Source of the DNA: a bacterium
Lineage (GTDB): Bacteria > Patescibacteriota > Minisyncoccia > Phycocordibacterales > Phycocordibacteraceae
DNA: 6,871 nt
Direction of reading: 5' to 3'
Assembly (NCBI GenBank): GCA_021780575.1
Contig: JAJXYL010000026.1
Coordinates: 1-6,871 of the forward strand
Shown here in pieces: positions 5,901-6,871 of the stretch. Position 1 is the first letter of the stretch, and each line of letters opens with the position of its first letter. The position numbers and the translations under genes were made by a program. Under the pieces are notes generated by a model. The model worked only from the letters and a program-made list of their open reading frames with translations, was not told where the DNA came from and ran no database searches.

Positions 5901-6455
5901 ATGTCAGGACACAGTAAGTGGTCTCAAGTGAAACGGCAGAAGTCGGTAACCGATGCGGCGAAAAGTCGCGTGTTCTCGCGCTTCGCGCGCCTTATTACAC
6001 TGGAATCAAAAAAGGCGGGAGGCACCCCAACAGCACCCGGGCTTTCTGTCGCTATTGCTCGCGCTAAAGCCGCGAACATGCCGAAAGAAAATATCGAACG
6101 CGCAATTGCGAAAGGCATATCAAAAGATTCCGGTGATCTTGAGCAAATTGTCTATGAAGCATATGGGCCGAGCGGCGTCGCAATGCTTATTGACGCCTTG
6201 ACTGATAATAGGAATCGGACGACACAGGATTTAAAGCACCTACTCTCGCTGCAGGGGGTCGAAGTCGCCACGCCGGGCGCCGCAAGCTGGGCTTTTACGA
6301 AACAAGGGGGTACGTATGTACCGCACGAGCCACTCCTTGAGGTTAGTGGGGACGATGAAAAGCAGCTTCAGACCATTCTTGAGGTGCTTGACGCGCATGA
6401 TGATGTACAGCAGGTGTTCACTAATGCGCATGGTTATGAGAGTACTGGCGATTGA
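5901..6455 (+). CDS. yebC: YebC/PmpR (TACO1) family protein, short form
   Basis: 184-residue member of the YebC/PmpR family. The family is annotated as DNA-binding transcription regulators, and members including mitochondrial TACO1 are now linked to translation. The start MSGHSKWSQVKRQK is the family signature, which fixes the ATG at 5901. Also present are ARAKAANMPKENIERAI (53-69), VYEAYGPSGVA (84-94), ALTDNRNRT (99-107) and the C-terminal segment ILEVLDAHDDVQQVFTNAH (159-177). The usual length is about 240-250 residues. Here the chain passes from SWAFTKQGG (129-137) almost directly to the last segment, so about 55-65 residues of the third domain are absent without any frameshift. An AAGGAG (5874-5879) lies about 21 nt upstream, too far for a normal ribosome site, so translation may be coupled to ruvB, which ends 4 nt before. 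The gene overlaps ruvC. Confidence 0.93.
   Translation: MSGHSKWSQVKRQKSVTDAAKSRVFSRFARLITLESKKAGGTPTAPGLSVAIARAKAANMPKENIERAIAKGISKDSGDLEQIVYEAYGPSGVAMLIDALTDNRNRTTQDLKHLLSLQGVEVATPGAASWAFTKQGGTYVPHEPLLEVSGDDEKQLQTILEVLDAHDDVQQVFTNAHGYESTGD
6412..6416 (+). promoter_or_regulatory. Possible Shine-Dalgarno AGGTG upstream of ruvC
   Basis: AGGTG inside yebC is complementary to the anti-Shine-Dalgarno end of 16S rRNA and lies 7 nt before the ATG at 6424. It lies 19 nt before the preferred ATG at 6436. It is the only well-spaced site of its kind seen near a start in this window and is the main argument for the longer RuvC. Confidence 0.35.
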
Positions 6456-6871
6456 TCCGGGCTATGACCGGCTTGGTATCGCCGTGGTTGAGGGAGATGC
6501 ATCGCGACCGACGCTATTGTGGAGCGATTGTGTAACTCCAGAAAAGGGAGCTGGGTCGGAACGCCTCGCCCACATATCACGCACCGTTAGTGATGCCATT
6601 GCGACCTACACCCCCGATGTCCTCGCTATTGAAACACTTTTTTTTAGCATCAATAAGAAAACGGCCCTTGGTGTCGCCGAGGCGCGCGGTGCCATTCTTG
6701 CTGCCGCCGGCAGCGCATCTCTTCCCGTCGCAGAGTATTCGCCACAACAAGTAAAAAGTGCTGTGACGGGCTATGGTGGTGCAGATAAGGCTGCTATGGC
6801 CCGTATGATTCCTTTACTTCTTGTTTTGCCGAAAAGGAAACGTGTTGATGATGAGCTGGATGCTATCGGCA
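6436..6871 (+). CDS. ruvC: Holliday junction endonuclease RuvC, 3' end cut by window edge
   Basis: First 145 codons of RuvC, the dimeric RNase H-fold resolvase that nicks Holliday junctions symmetrically. With the start at 6436 the product begins MRVLAIDPGYDRLGIAVV and the catalytic residues fall at D7 and E66 (LAIETLFF, 63-70), the E. coli numbering. ALGVAEARGA (77-86) and EYSPQQVKSAVTGYGGADK (100-118) are family signatures. The last acidic pair is D139 and D142 in DDELDA, spaced as in the usual D-x-x-D. Only the final helix is outside the window. Two more in-frame ATGs, at 6424 and 6430, would add MRMV or MV; 6424 has a better ribosome site, while 6436 fits the family start. All three overlap the end of yebC (20-32 bp), implying coupled translation. 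RuvA is the expected next partner. Confidence 0.95.
   Translation, partial: MRVLAIDPGYDRLGIAVVEGDASRPTLLWSDCVTPEKGAGSERLAHISRTVSDAIATYTPDVLAIETLFFSINKKTALGVAEARGAILAAAGSASLPVAEYSPQQVKSAVTGYGGADKAAMARMIPLLLVLPKRKRVDDELDAIG

Overview
The window looks like chromosomal housekeeping DNA from a bacterium with a streamlined genome, most probably a member of the Candidate Phyla Radiation (Patescibacteria, Parcubacteria-like). The grounds are the PolA without a usable proofreading domain, the PilB with no cysteines, the short YebC, very tight gene overlaps, weak or absent Shine-Dalgarno sites with near-leaderless promoters, and the ruvB-yebC-ruvC linkage. TGA is used as a stop (polA, ruvB, yebC), so this is the standard bacterial code and not the TGA-glycine code of Gracilibacteria/SR1. 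The assignment rests on gene character and layout, not on a search.

Layout: (1) 1-2941, minus strand, an overlapping operon read right to left: tsaE (tRNA t6A synthesis), polA (DNA polymerase I) and the first 41 codons of a probable holA (clamp-loader delta subunit). (2) 2942-3026, an 85-bp divergent promoter region with two -10 elements pointing outward and a 13-bp palindrome between them. (3) 3027-4703, plus strand, a complete type IV pilus/type II secretion assembly ATPase (PilB/GspE). (4) 4704-4900, a 197-bp gap. It stays open in the pilB frame for 56 codons with protein-like content, which may be a surface-protein remnant, and it ends in an extended -10 promoter. (5) 4901-6871, plus strand, ruvB, yebC and the start of ruvC, closely packed and probably one transcript.

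The ruvB and ruvC products act together on Holliday junctions. RuvA, the missing partner, is expected beyond the right edge. YebC is a frequent neighbour of ruvC; its family is linked to transcription regulation and, more recently, to translation. The left operon joins replication/repair (polA, holA) to tRNA modification (tsaE).

The most unexpected signal is not a gene. Three long, perfect inverted repeats lie inside conserved coding sequence: 20 bp in tsaE, 28 bp in pilB, and 33 bp (16-bp arms, 1-nt centre) in ruvB. Repeats this long are very unlikely by chance in 6.9 kb. All three are centred so that the antisense strand, read codon against codon, gives the same or nearly the same peptide. 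I see no CRISPR array, insertion sequence, tRNA, rRNA or phage gene, and no clear new multi-gene system.
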